64,000 bases of DNA, taken from assembly GCF_009795715.1 (NCBI RefSeq), contig NZ_WTCR01000003.1, positions 248,001-312,000 of the forward strand, in the 5' to 3' direction. This DNA comes from Labilibaculum euxinicum. Its GTDB lineage: Bacteria > Bacteroidota > Bacteroidia > Bacteroidales > Marinifilaceae. Below the pieces are notes generated by a model. It was not told the DNA's origin. It did not search any database and worked only from the letters and a program-made list of their open reading frames with translations. Positions 1 through 8,206 of the stretch are shown here, in pieces. Position numbers and translations under genes: made by a program. Position 1 is the first letter of the stretch; every line of letters begins with the position of its first letter.

Positions 1-1
1 G

Positions 2-604
2 GTTGATGCTGCTAAACAAGCAGGAGTGAAACATATCTTATATACAGGTGTTGCATTGAAAGATATTGCAGCATCTCCTTTACAGCCATTGCTTCAGGAT
101 CATTTTCAAACAGAAGATTACATAAAAGCAAGCGGGCTTTCATTTACTTTTTTGCAAAATAGTTTGTATGCAGAGGTGATTCCAATGTTTGTAGGTGAAG
201 ATGTTTTGAAAACAGGTATTTTCTTTCCTGCAGGTGAGGGTAAAGTGCCTTTTGCTGTCAGAAAAGATTTGGGAGAAGCTATTGCAATTATTTTGGCAGG
301 TGAAGGACACGAAAACAAAACCTATCACTTAACGGCATCAAAAACCTATTCATTTGCGGATATTGCTGCTGAACTTACCACATTGTCAGGCAAAAAAGTA
401 AATTACACCAGTCCGGAAGATGATGCATTTGAAGATATGTTAAAGCAATTTGGTTTGCCCGAAGAAATTGTATTGATGTCCGTTTTGTTTGCCAAAGGAA
501 TTAAGAATAATGATTTTAATATGGCTGACGGTACTTTAGAGAGTATTTTGGGACGGGAACAAACGGATTTAAGAATGTTCCTTAAAGAAGCTTTTAATTT
601 GTAA
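2..604 (+). CDS. NmrA-like SDR-family NAD(P)-binding oxidoreductase, 5' end cut by window edge
   Basis: The frame is open from the left edge (VDAAKQAGVKHILYTG...), so the gene begins outside the window; the GTG at position 26 is an internal valine, not a start. About 200 C-terminal residues remain of a family usually near 285 aa. The motif KHILYTG followed by a helix and SGLSFTFLQNSLY matches the middle of atypical short-chain dehydrogenases of the NmrA/QOR2 (YtfG) type, which reduce quinones or sense NAD(P). The Rossmann GxxGxxG motif would lie upstream and cannot be checked. The C-terminal part holds the YHLTASKTYSFADIAAELTTLSGK segment typical of these proteins. The substrate is unknown. 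Confidence 0.85.
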   Translation, partial: VDAAKQAGVKHILYTGVALKDIAASPLQPLLQDHFQTEDYIKASGLSFTFLQNSLYAEVIPMFVGEDVLKTGIFFPAGEGKVPFAVRKDLGEAIAIILAGEGHENKTYHLTASKTYSFADIAAELTTLSGKKVNYTSPEDDAFEDMLKQFGLPEEIVLMSVLFAKGIKNNDFNMADGTLESILGREQTDLRMFLKEAFNL

Positions 605-937
605 TAGCACTGGCAGGTTTTTTTGATTCATGAAAAATTAAAACCTCCTTCATTTTCTAAAAGCGGAAAGGAAGGGGGGGATTATTACAGCACTTAAGTT
701 CACCAATCAAATTAAAACTGAACTTTTCGGACATCCTCTTTTTTTTGCTGACCGAATATTTACGTTCCATAAACCGTGAATTCTATATCTGTAAATTCAG
801 GATCAGTGGAAGAGGAATGCCGGAAGAGAAAGCTTTGCATAATTAAACGCAACCGGCTTGAAAAATAAGAGTTGCGTCTCACATTTTGTATCAAAGGATT
901 TATTATCATTGCAACAAAGTAAATTGAATTGAGAGCA
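605..937. other. Intergenic stretch, no gene recognised
   Basis: This 333-bp gap holds no convincing coding sequence. A short inverted C-rich/G-rich pair around 650-690 (CCTCCTTC...GGAAGGGGGG) could form a weak terminator for the upstream gene. A minus-strand open frame here overlaps the next gene and looks like chance. Confidence 0.5.
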
Positions 938-1867
938 ATGATTGGAACACAGACAAAAGGAACCATTATGGTACTTTTATCAGCAGTATTTTTTGGACTG
1001 CTGCCTTTTTTTGCCATTAAAACCTATGCCGAAGGTTTTGATGTGAGTAACCTGTTGTTGTACAGATTCAGTTTTGCATTTGTGCTGATTGGTTTGTTTT
1101 GTATCTACAAAAAGATTAGTATCCGAATCAATAAAAAACAATTTTTTCTGCTGCTGATTCTCGCATTTGTAGGAACCATGATGACCACCTACACACTTTT
1201 TTTATCCTATCAGTATATTTCGTCGGGATTGGCAAGCACACTTCATTTTGTGTACCCCATTATCACCATTGTTTTTGCAGGCATCGTCTACAAAGAGAAA
1301 TTTACACTGAAAAAATTAACGGCTCTCTTCTTATCAATTGTTGGCATTGCCTTGTTATCCTTAGGTGGTGGTGCAGCAATTAATGCAACAGGTGTTTTAT
1401 GGGCTTTGGTGTCAGGTTTATTTTACGCCATCTACATTTTGTGCATGGCCAATCCCGAATTAAGGAAAATTTCGCCCTACAGCGTTGCTTTTTGGATTTT
1501 TGGCATCTCTGCAATTTTGTTCTTTGGCAAATGCTTCTTCACAAATAATATCAACACAAATCCTGGTATTCTGTCCATATTTTATATCGTAAATCTTAGC
1601 TTTTGGTCTACTTTTTTGTCGGTTGTTTTATTCTATATGGGCATGAAACATACCGGTCCGGGGAATGCGTCTCTTCTGTCAACACTTGAACCTCTTACCG
1701 GAGTTATGGTAGGAGTGTTTGTATTTAATGATGTAATGGACTTAAAAAGTTCTTTGGCCATTCTTCTCATATTGACTTCTGTTTTTATGGTGATGCAAAA
1801 CAATAAGAAACCAAACTACCGAATGCTTTTTATCAAATTAACTCCCCGCAGACTAAGGAGAGCTTAA
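938..1867 (+). CDS. EamA/DMT-family membrane transporter
   Basis: Predicted inner-membrane exporter of about 309 aa with ten hydrophobic segments arranged as two EamA repeats (residues roughly 5-140 and 150-285), as in the drug/metabolite transporter superfamily. The second repeat contains the usual motif with a conserved glutamate (LSTLEPLTGVMVGVFVFND). I chose the ATG at 938, which has a GAGAG just upstream; an in-frame TTG at 929 and an ATG at 968 are alternatives. The substrate cannot be inferred; EamA proteins move amino acids, nucleosides or metabolites. It stands alone between a reductase fragment and a HIT protein. Confidence 0.88.
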   Translation: MIGTQTKGTIMVLLSAVFFGLLPFFAIKTYAEGFDVSNLLLYRFSFAFVLIGLFCIYKKISIRINKKQFFLLLILAFVGTMMTTYTLFLSYQYISSGLASTLHFVYPIITIVFAGIVYKEKFTLKKLTALFLSIVGIALLSLGGGAAINATGVLWALVSGLFYAIYILCMANPELRKISPYSVAFWIFGISAILFFGKCFFTNNINTNPGILSIFYIVNLSFWSTFLSVVLFYMGMKHTGPGNASLLSTLEPLTGVMVGVFVFNDVMDLKSSLAILLILTSVFMVMQNNKKPNYRMLFIKLTPRRLRRA

Positions 1868-2008
1868 TGTTTTAATAGGAGAGCTATATCAGATTAACAT
1901 CAAAATTGATCCTGCAAAATGTTTCTTTTCAGCTATCTTCGTTAAAAAATGCAGGGAAACTCGGCTGTCCTTTATAACCGAGAATTATTCATTCATAAAT
2001 TTTAAAAT

Positions 2009-2482
2009 ATGCACCATAAATGCCTTGTTTGTGAAAGAATTTCAAAAATTCTAAATCATGAAAACCCATACTTTGTGGCTGAATTGGAAACAGGTTATGT
2101 TGTTTTGGGCGATTTTCAATTCTTTAAGGGCTACGTTTTATTGCTTTGTAAACAACATAAAACTGAGCTGTATCAATTAGACGACGAGTTTAAGATGAAA
2201 TTTTTAAAGGAAATGAGTGACGTTGCCGAGGCTGTTCATCTGGCTTTTCAACCCAAAAAAATAAACTACGAAATGTTGGGAAATGCATATTCTCACCTGC
2301 ACTGGCATATTATTCCCAGATATGAAGACGATCCCAACCCTTTGAAACCGATTTGGACGATGGACAGTAAAATAATAAATGCAGAAGAAACCAGGCCAAA
2401 CGATCAGGAGTTATCAGAACTAAAAGAAAAGCTGCTGAATGCTCTGAAAACCACGGCTGGTTCCGATCGGTCGGTGATTTAA
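2009..2482 (+). CDS. HIT-family (histidine triad) hydrolase
   Basis: A 157-aa protein with the histidine-triad motif H96-L-H98-W-H100 followed by IIPRYEDDP. This is the nucleotide-phosphate binding and nucleophile site of HIT hydrolases (Hint/Fhit-like, acting on dinucleoside polyphosphates or AMP-conjugates). Two cysteines near the N terminus (CLVC) could bind a metal, as in some HIT proteins. The length is normal for the family. It is monocistronic as far as visible, with 140 bp before it and 117 bp after. Confidence 0.88.
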   Translation: MHHKCLVCERISKILNHENPYFVAELETGYVVLGDFQFFKGYVLLLCKQHKTELYQLDDEFKMKFLKEMSDVAEAVHLAFQPKKINYEMLGNAYSHLHWHIIPRYEDDPNPLKPIWTMDSKIINAEETRPNDQELSELKEKLLNALKTTAGSDRSVI

Positions 2483-2599
2483 AACTTCAGTCGGAGACGG
2501 ATTGCCACAAGCCTGATTACATCCTTTATAAATGATGAAAATAAAAAAAAAGCGAAATTCATGCCCGTTTGTTTTGTTTGAATTTTGTAATTTGGCTTC

Positions 2600-3493
2600 A
2601 TGGAAAAGAGAGAAGATTTAAACGAATTTTACAACAGAATAAAGTACAAGCCCGATCAGGAGCTGGTTTTAAGCAGGCCCCATATTAATGTTTTTGAACG
2701 GTCGGCCTGTACGGGACCGCTCACTTATTCAAGAAGAGATTACTATAAAATAACTTTGATATTGGGCGAAGGAAGGCTCGATTATGCAGATAAAAGCATT
2801 TACATAGACAGGCCTGCTTTATTGTTTTCGAATCCGTTGATTCCCTATAACTGGCAGAATATCTCCAAAGAGCAGACGGGATGGTTCTGTATTTTTAATG
2901 AATTCTTTGTAAAACAACGGGATGAGCTGCTTACGGATCTTCCAATGTTTCAGCTGGGACACGATAAGGTTTATTTTCCTGATGAAAATGCCGTGAAGGA
3001 AATTGCTGATTTGTATCGGAAAATGATGGTGGAAAATGAAGGTTCGTACATTCACAAGCAGGATGTGCTTCGCAATTATCTTCATCTGATTGTTCATTAT
3101 GCACTTAGGATGGAACCCGCAAAAAACTACGAGCAAACGCAGAATGCAGCCACCCGTATTACGTCACTGTTCATGGAATTGCTGGAGCGCCAGTTTCCTA
3201 TTGATTCGATGCAGAATCAATTGAAACTAAAATCGGCGAATGATTATGCCTGTCAGCTTTCCGTGCACACCAACCATCTTAACAGAGCAGTAAAAGAGGT
3301 TACAGGAAAAACAACTACTGAACACATTGCAGGCCGTATTATTATCGAGGCAAGCGAATTGCTGGTTCATACCGATTGGCCTGTTGCCGAAATTGCCTAT
3401 TGTCTGGGCTTTGAATATGCTGCTTATTTCAATAATTTTTTCAAAAAAGCAACCGGGATAACGCCAAAGGAAGCGAGATTGCAGATTGTTTGA
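2600..3493 (+). CDS. AraC-family transcriptional regulator
   Basis: A 297-aa regulator with an N-terminal cupin-like sensor region (about residues 30-170) and a C-terminal double helix-turn-helix (about 200-297). The second helix-turn-helix shows the family signature: VAEIAYCLGFEYAAYFNNF, then FKKATGITPKEAR. It lies 196 bp upstream of an aldo/keto reductase on the same strand. AraC proteins of this type often control an adjacent oxidoreductase, so regulation of the reductase is likely but inferred. Confidence 0.9.
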   Translation: MEKREDLNEFYNRIKYKPDQELVLSRPHINVFERSACTGPLTYSRRDYYKITLILGEGRLDYADKSIYIDRPALLFSNPLIPYNWQNISKEQTGWFCIFNEFFVKQRDELLTDLPMFQLGHDKVYFPDENAVKEIADLYRKMMVENEGSYIHKQDVLRNYLHLIVHYALRMEPAKNYEQTQNAATRITSLFMELLERQFPIDSMQNQLKLKSANDYACQLSVHTNHLNRAVKEVTGKTTTEHIAGRIIIEASELLVHTDWPVAEIAYCLGFEYAAYFNNFFKKATGITPKEARLQIV

Positions 3494-3688
3494 ATTTTAT
3501 AATTTTTGGTTTGATTCCTCTTGTTTCCATTGAAACAGGATCATTAATTTTGTTGTGTAATTATTTAAACAATTGGTATGAAACATTCATGACATGCAAT
3601 TGCGACACACAGGAGATGATTATATGGTAAGTTCTCCCGAAATAAGCTCGGGACAGGCTATCCGATAAAAACTTAAAATTATAAACAG

Positions 3689-4678
3689 ATGAAATACAAA
3701 ACATTAGGAAAAACAGAAGAACAGCTTTCTGCCATAGGATTGGGCTGTATGGGGATGTCGCATGTTTACGGCGAAAGAAATGATGAGGAAAGTATCGCCA
3801 CTTTGCACAAAGCATTGGAATTAGGGATTAATTTTTGGGACACTGCCGATTTTTATGGTGGAGGAGCGAATGAAAAACTTATTTCAAAAGTACTGAAACC
3901 AAACCGGGACAAGATATTTATAGCCACTAAATTCGGGTTTAAGTATGGCGGGGAAAATTTGCTGGCCAGTAGTTTTGACGGCTCACCCAAATATATGCGC
4001 AAGGCTGTGGAATTAAGTCTGCAGCGATTGGGCATCGAAACCATCGACTTGTATTATGCCCACCGGGTTGATCCGAACGTACCGATTGAGGAAACAGTAG
4101 GAGCAATGGCAGAACTTGTAAAGGAGGGAAAAGTGCGTTATCTGGGACTTTCAGAAGCATCCATTACCAATATCAAAAAAGCAAACGCAGTACATCCCAT
4201 TTCGGCATTGCAAAGTGAATACTCACTTTTAACAAGAGATGTAGAGAAGAAAGTACTGCCCGAAATTACAGAAATGGGCATCACATTTGTTCCCTATTCA
4301 CCTTTGGGAAGAGGAATGTTTACCGAGAATTTTAATGTGGATAATATTGCATCAAATGATATCCGTTTGAACTTACCCCGCTTTCAGGGAGAACATTTAA
4401 TCAACAATCAGAACCTGATGAAGGCACTGGATGAATTCGCTTACGGCAAGAGCATCAATACTGCCCAGCTGGCATTGGCATGGCTGATGGCGAAAGGCGA
4501 TAACATCATTCCGATTCCGGGAACAAAAAAACGCAAATACCTTGATTTAAACGCCAAGGCTGCAGATATTGAGTTTACAGCAAACGAAGTGGCGGAAATT
4601 GAAGCCATTATTGCAAAGTATCCCAATACCGGCGAGCGTTATACCGAAGCAGCTATGAAATTGGTAGATAAGGATTAA
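3689..4678 (+). CDS. Aldo/keto reductase
   Basis: A 329-aa (alpha/beta)8-barrel NADPH-dependent oxidoreductase. The catalytic tetrad is visible as D51 and Y56 (FWDTADFYG), K81 (IATKFGF) and H125 (YYAHRVDP). The closing cofactor-binding segment [18 protein letters not shown] is present. It resembles the YajO/IolS/plant auxin-induced AKR group. The start ATG is preceded by an AT-rich leader with no Shine-Dalgarno sequence, usual for Bacteroidota. A strong terminator follows at 4711. Confidence 0.93.
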   Translation: MKYKTLGKTEEQLSAIGLGCMGMSHVYGERNDEESIATLHKALELGINFWDTADFYGGGANEKLISKVLKPNRDKIFIATKFGFKYGGENLLASSFDGSPKYMRKAVELSLQRLGIETIDLYYAHRVDPNVPIEETVGAMAELVKEGKVRYLGLSEASITNIKKANAVHPISALQSEYSLLTRDVEKKVLPEITEMGITFVPYSPLGRGMFTENFNVDNIASNDIRLNLPRFQGEHLINNQNLMKALDEFAYGKSINTAQLALAWLMAKGDNIIPIPGTKKRKYLDLNAKAADIEFTANEVAEIEAIIAKYPNTGERYTEAAMKLVDKD

Positions 4679-4710
4679 GCGAAAAGCGAAGCGCTGAATG
4701 AAAATTGCAG

Positions 4711-4737
4711 ACCGGGCATCATGCCCGGTCTTTTTTA
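4711..4737 (+). terminator. Rho-independent terminator after the aldo/keto reductase
   Basis: Perfect hairpin ACCGGGCATCATGCCCGGT followed by a T-run, 32 bp after the stop codon. Confidence 0.9.
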
Positions 4738-4817
4738 TGCCTGCAAAAACGAAACTGCACCGAAGACTTCCCGGAGTATTGGCAAACTTTTAATTCGAGT
4801 TTATCACATTTAGTTGG

Positions 4818-4859
4818 AATATTTTTAATCCAGTTGGCTAAAGCCAAACTGCAATGGAT
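4818..4859 (+). repeat. REP-like palindromic element (solo copy)
   Basis: Layout AATATTT..AATCC-[stem]-GGCTAAAGC-[stem]-GCAATGGAT. The same layout recurs five times in the 160-bp array at 6.2-7.1 kb and, on the other strand, at the end of the CRISPR array (11973-12012). The stems differ between copies while the pairing is kept. No REP-associated transposase is encoded in the window. Confidence 0.75.
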
Positions 4860-4906
4860 AATTCCTTTTTACCCTTTATTTGGAACTATTCTGAGAAATG
4901 AAATAA

Positions 4907-4931
4907 GTCTTTTAAATAATGTTTTGTTAAT
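4907..4931 (+). repeat. Left copy of a 25-bp direct repeat flanking the Ere-like gene
   Basis: Matches 6241-6265 at 23 of 25 bases. The two copies bracket the 408-aa Ere-like gene, and each is next to REP-like sequence. Confidence 0.7.
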
Positions 4932-4987
4932 TTTAAAACCGAAAAGGTAAAAATACTTTTACATTAGTCTGAACTAAATAAGCGAAT

Positions 4988-6214
4988 ATGAAACAACTAA
5001 TTCTTTTTCTTTCAATCTACTTACTGACTATAAACTGCAAAGCGCAGGATAGTATTGTTGATTATTTAAATCTTGTGAAACAAGAGTTTAGCTTACAGGA
5101 GCAATTAATTCCTGACAGTGTTGTTGAAAAATATAATATAGTTTTTATTGGTGAGACACATGGTTTTAATGATAACTATAAAGTTGCTTACAAGCTGATA
5201 AAAGAATATAAAAGCAGAACTGACTTCACTTATTTATTGGCAGAAATGGACTGGGCCACATCTCAAAAGTTGAACTCTTACTTGTTAAACGAAGATACTA
5301 CAAGTTTAAAGGGATTAATAGATAAAACCAAGTCGTCACCTGCGTGGTGTAAAGAGAAATATGATTTTTACAAAAAACTCATAAACCTTAACAGGCAAAG
5401 TGAAAATAAAATTTTATACGTGGGGGTAGATATTCCTGCAGGTGGCATAAGCAATACTGTATGCAGACTTATTGAAATTAAAGAGAAGTATGGCGAAGCT
5501 GATGCTAAATTGGATTCTATCGGCAACAATATAAATTCGAATCAGGAGAATATTAGGTACATTAAAAAATTGTATGAGGAATCGAAGAATAAAAGCTACG
5601 GAAGTGAAGACTTATTTGAATACAGGTATCATTTGGAAAATATATTAAATTATAGCTCAGCAATTCATACAGCATCTGATATTGGTTGGGATAAAGTAAG
5701 AGATTCCTGTATTTTTGATAATTATAAGAAATTAGAATCTCAGCTTCATTTAAAGAATCAAAAAATGATTGGAGTATGGGGCTATTCACATACACTTCAA
5801 GAACCAACCGATGGAGTTCGCTGGTTTGCTGCTAATTTAAAGGATGCATTAAAAAAGAAGGTTTATACGTATCGGATTTTTTATTTTGACAGCAAATGCA
5901 TGATTTCAGAGAAATGGATACCAGGTCTTTTAAAGATTACAAAGTCTAAGAAAAAACTTTATTACAATCTGAATTTACAAAATGATGATAATTGGGTTAC
6001 GGGTACGAAGGAGAAGGTTAAGGAATTAAGAAATGTAACACCCAAAAATTCAATTTTTGTTTACGACCTCACTCATAATAATTCACCTTTTAAAAGCAAT
6101 CCGTTTTTGATAGTTAATAGAGACTTAGACTGGAATACAACAGATTTTTTTCAAACAGCAATTGTTGTAAGAAATTCGAAACCTACAGAGCCATTCGGAA
6201 TAAACAAAAAATAA
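4988..6214 (+). CDS. Secreted erythromycin-esterase/ChaN-like (TIKI superfamily) protein
   Basis: A 408-aa protein with a signal peptide (about residues 1-19, ending CKAQ). The motif VFIGETHGFNDNY is followed by LLAEMDWATS and, later, KMIGVWGYSHTLQ. The GE-x-HG motif with downstream E and H residues is the metal/catalytic signature shared by erythromycin esterases and ChaN haem-binding proteins. The substrate is unknown, and antibiotic resistance should not be assumed. The gene looks more AT-rich than its neighbours and is bracketed by a 25-bp direct repeat and REP-like elements, so it may be a mobile or inserted cargo gene (inference). Confidence 0.65.
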   Translation: MKQLILFLSIYLLTINCKAQDSIVDYLNLVKQEFSLQEQLIPDSVVEKYNIVFIGETHGFNDNYKVAYKLIKEYKSRTDFTYLLAEMDWATSQKLNSYLLNEDTTSLKGLIDKTKSSPAWCKEKYDFYKKLINLNRQSENKILYVGVDIPAGGISNTVCRLIEIKEKYGEADAKLDSIGNNINSNQENIRYIKKLYEESKNKSYGSEDLFEYRYHLENILNYSSAIHTASDIGWDKVRDSCIFDNYKKLESQLHLKNQKMIGVWGYSHTLQEPTDGVRWFAANLKDALKKKVYTYRIFYFDSKCMISEKWIPGLLKITKSKKKLYYNLNLQNDDNWVTGTKEKVKELRNVTPKNSIFVYDLTHNNSPFKSNPFLIVNRDLDWNTTDFFQTAIVVRNSKPTEPFGINKK

Positions 6215-6259
6215 CTGCCATAGCCAGGCTTATAAAATCAGTCTTCTAAATAATGTTTT

Positions 6260-7160
6260 GGTAATGATAACAAGAAAAGATTAGGGCGGAAGGAGTAAAA
6301 ATGATGCTAAAGCAAAAGATTGAAATATTTTAAATCCAGTTGGCTAAAGCCGAACTGCAATAGATAAAATAAGAGAGTATTCTTGCTAAAAGCCAAGCAT
6401 TTATTGTAATAGCCTTCAGGCAATTGATAACAAGAAATAAAGATTGTTGAAGGAGTAAAAATGATGCTAAAGCAAAAGATTGAAATATTTTAAATCCAGT
6501 TGGCTAAAGCCGAACTGCAATAGATGAAATTATAAAGGATTTCCTGCTAAAAGTCAGGTGTCTGTTGTAATAGCCTTCAGGCAATTGATAACAAGAAATG
6601 AAGATTGTTGAAGGAGTAAAAATGAAGCTAAAGCAAAGGATTGGAATATTTTAAATCCAGTTGGCTAAAGCCAAACTGCAATAGATGAAATTATAAAGGA
6701 TTTCCTGCTAAAAGTCAGGTGTCTGTTGTAATAGCCTTCAGGCAACTGAAAACAAGAAATGAAGATTGTTGAAGGAGTAAAAATGTTGCTAAAGCAAAAG
6801 ATTGAAATATTTTAAATCCAGTTGGCTAAAGCCGAACTGCAATAGATAAAATAAGAAAGTGTTCTTGCTAAAAGCCAAGCATTTATTGTAATAGCCTTCA
6901 GGCAATTGATAACAAGAAATGAAGATTGTTGAAGGAGTAAAAATGATGCTAAAGCAAAAGATTGGAATATTTTAAATCCAGTTGGCTAAAGCCGAACTGC
7001 GATAGATAAAATAAGAGAGTATTCTTGCTAAAAGCCAAGCATTTATTGTAATTGCCTTCAGGCAATTGATAACAAGAAATGAAGACTATTGAAGGAGTAA
7101 AATGATGCTGAAACAAAACATTTATTGCTTTGCTTTTAAGCAACTGATAACATGAAATTT
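6260..7160 (+). repeat. Tandem array, period 160-161 bp, five good units plus a diverged sixth
   Basis: The core CCAGTTGGCTAAAGCC recurs at 6336, 6496, 6657, 6818 and 6978. Each unit contains three potential hairpins: the REP-like GTTGGCTAAAGCC stem, a CTTG..CAAG stem that becomes CCTG..CAGG in units 2 and 3 (a compensatory change), and GCCTTCAGGC. Each also contains AAGGAGTAAAA followed by an ATG-initiated 10-codon frame (at 6301, 6461, 6622, 6783 and 6943; a 17-codon version starts at 7102). The array fills almost all of the gap between the Ere-like gene and the CRISPR operon. Its function is unknown. Confidence 0.9.
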
Positions 7161-7299
7161 AAAAACAGGCTTTAGCCACATAAAATAGATAACTTGAGTT
7201 GCTAAGAGTATCTATTCACATGGTATTCTCCACAAAAACAAAATTATCATTGACAAGCTGTTTGAACATTTTACTTGCTCCCCCAACTTTACATTCACC

Positions 7300-7358
7300 A
7301 ATTGCTAAAACTCCTGACAGCGCCAAAGATCTGCCAGCGTTTTAGCAATTTCTTTTTT
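7300..7358 (+). terminator. Long hairpin plus T-run upstream of the csx27-like/cas13b promoter
   Basis: A 12-bp perfect inverted repeat, AATTGCTAAAAC...GTTTTAGCAATT (7300-7311 and 7339-7350), has an inner imperfect stem (TGACAG...CTGCCA) and is followed by TCTTTTTT. It probably isolates the CRISPR operon from transcription through the repeat array. It could also be part of a longer leader. Confidence 0.6.
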
Positions 7359-7374
7359 ATTCGCTATTGTTTAT

Positions 7375-7405
7375 TTTGTTAACTAATTATTGTTTTGTAG
7401 ATTCG
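7375..7405 (+). promoter_or_regulatory. Predicted Bacteroidota sigma-ABfr-type promoter of the csx27-like/cas13b operon
   Basis: TTTG at 7375-7378, a 19-bp spacer, then TAGATTCG at 7398-7405 (consensus TAnnTTTG, 7 of 8 positions). It lies about 70 bp before the first start codon and just after the 7300-7358 hairpin. Confidence 0.6.
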
Positions 7406-7476
7406 GATTCACAATTGGTTATGCTGTAGAATAGATATTCCGCTGAAAGCCGAAGTTAAATCAAACAATAAATAGG

Positions 7477-8202
7477 ATGGGAAAGTTTTCACTTTACGAT
7501 TTGTTAGGGCTGCTGCTGCCCGGAGTACTCTTTTTGTTTTTTTGTAATGTCATAAGTAATCTTTATGGATTTGCACCTGCATTCTTCGGAGCGCTTAATT
7601 GGCAGGTAAACATTGGCATCACATTGTGTTTAGTACTTATAATTGGAGCCACGCTTTACGCTGTAAATTTCTATTTAGTACAACAGAAATGGTACAATTG
7701 GTTTTTGGGAATGTACAAACCGGTTGCTGTTCTTTATTTAAAAATGGAGTTTCTTCACAAACTGATGAATGAAACTTTAAATGAGAAAGCAAAAGAATGG
7801 TACGGAAAAAACATCTTTTTTAGTAAAGCCAATTTCGATAATCTTGCAGCATATCAACAGAAAAAAATGGATGTTTTACAGGATGAGTTTTACGACCGCA
7901 TGTATTACGAATTGGAGCATCATGCTAAAATAGAACACCCTAAAACCTTTCAAAGCTTTTATTTTTTCTTTCGGCAAACAGCTCTGGCCTGCATTCTGCT
8001 TCTCTTTCTGGAGGTATTTTTGTTTGCCTTGCATTTTATTACTTCTCTCCATTTAAACAAGCCGGATATATTTACCGCACTCTGCTTGGGTGGATTATTG
8101 TTCTTTATTCTTTTTGTTTCGGCACAGCTTGCCCAATGGTATCGCAAACGAATGGTCATGAAAATGTATTGGGCTTATTTTACTCACCTAAAACAAATTT
8201 AG
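7477..8202 (+). CDS. csx27: Four-TM membrane protein, probable Csx27-type Cas13b accessory
   Basis: A 241-aa protein with four hydrophobic segments (about residues 9-28, 45-67, 165-188 and 198-218) enclosing a charged, probably cytoplasmic, domain (about 70-160). It ends 4 bp before the cas13b start, so the two are almost certainly co-transcribed. Type VI-B1 loci carry the membrane protein Csx27, reported to dampen Cas13b RNA interference; VI-B2 loci carry the HEPN-containing Csx28. I see no RxxxxH motif here, which argues against Csx28. The assignment rests on position, topology and the VI-B1-like direct repeat, not on residue-level recognition. A different defence-associated membrane effector remains possible. 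Confidence 0.6.
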   Translation: MGKFSLYDLLGLLLPGVLFLFFCNVISNLYGFAPAFFGALNWQVNIGITLCLVLIIGATLYAVNFYLVQQKWYNWFLGMYKPVAVLYLKMEFLHKLMNETLNEKAKEWYGKNIFFSKANFDNLAAYQQKKMDVLQDEFYDRMYYELEHHAKIEHPKTFQSFYFFFRQTALACILLLFLEVFLFALHFITSLHLNKPDIFTALCLGGLLFFILFVSAQLAQWYRKRMVMKMYWAYFTHLKQI

Positions 8203-8206
8203 TGCT

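Noticed and set aside
760-1017. 85-codon minus-strand frame overlapping the EamA gene start.
   Set aside because: It overlaps a convincing membrane transporter gene on the other strand and has no recognisable domain.
4705-4950. 81-codon open frame after the aldo/keto reductase.
   Set aside because: It starts inside the terminator and runs through a REP-like element; no plausible protein composition.
6949-7143. Minus-strand 64-codon frame in the 160-bp array.
   Set aside because: It is produced by repeat sequence and does not recur in the other units at similar length.
7477-8202. Csx28 as identity of the Cas13b-adjacent membrane protein.
   Set aside because: No RxxxxH HEPN motif, four rather than one hydrophobic segment, and co-directional order upstream of cas13b.
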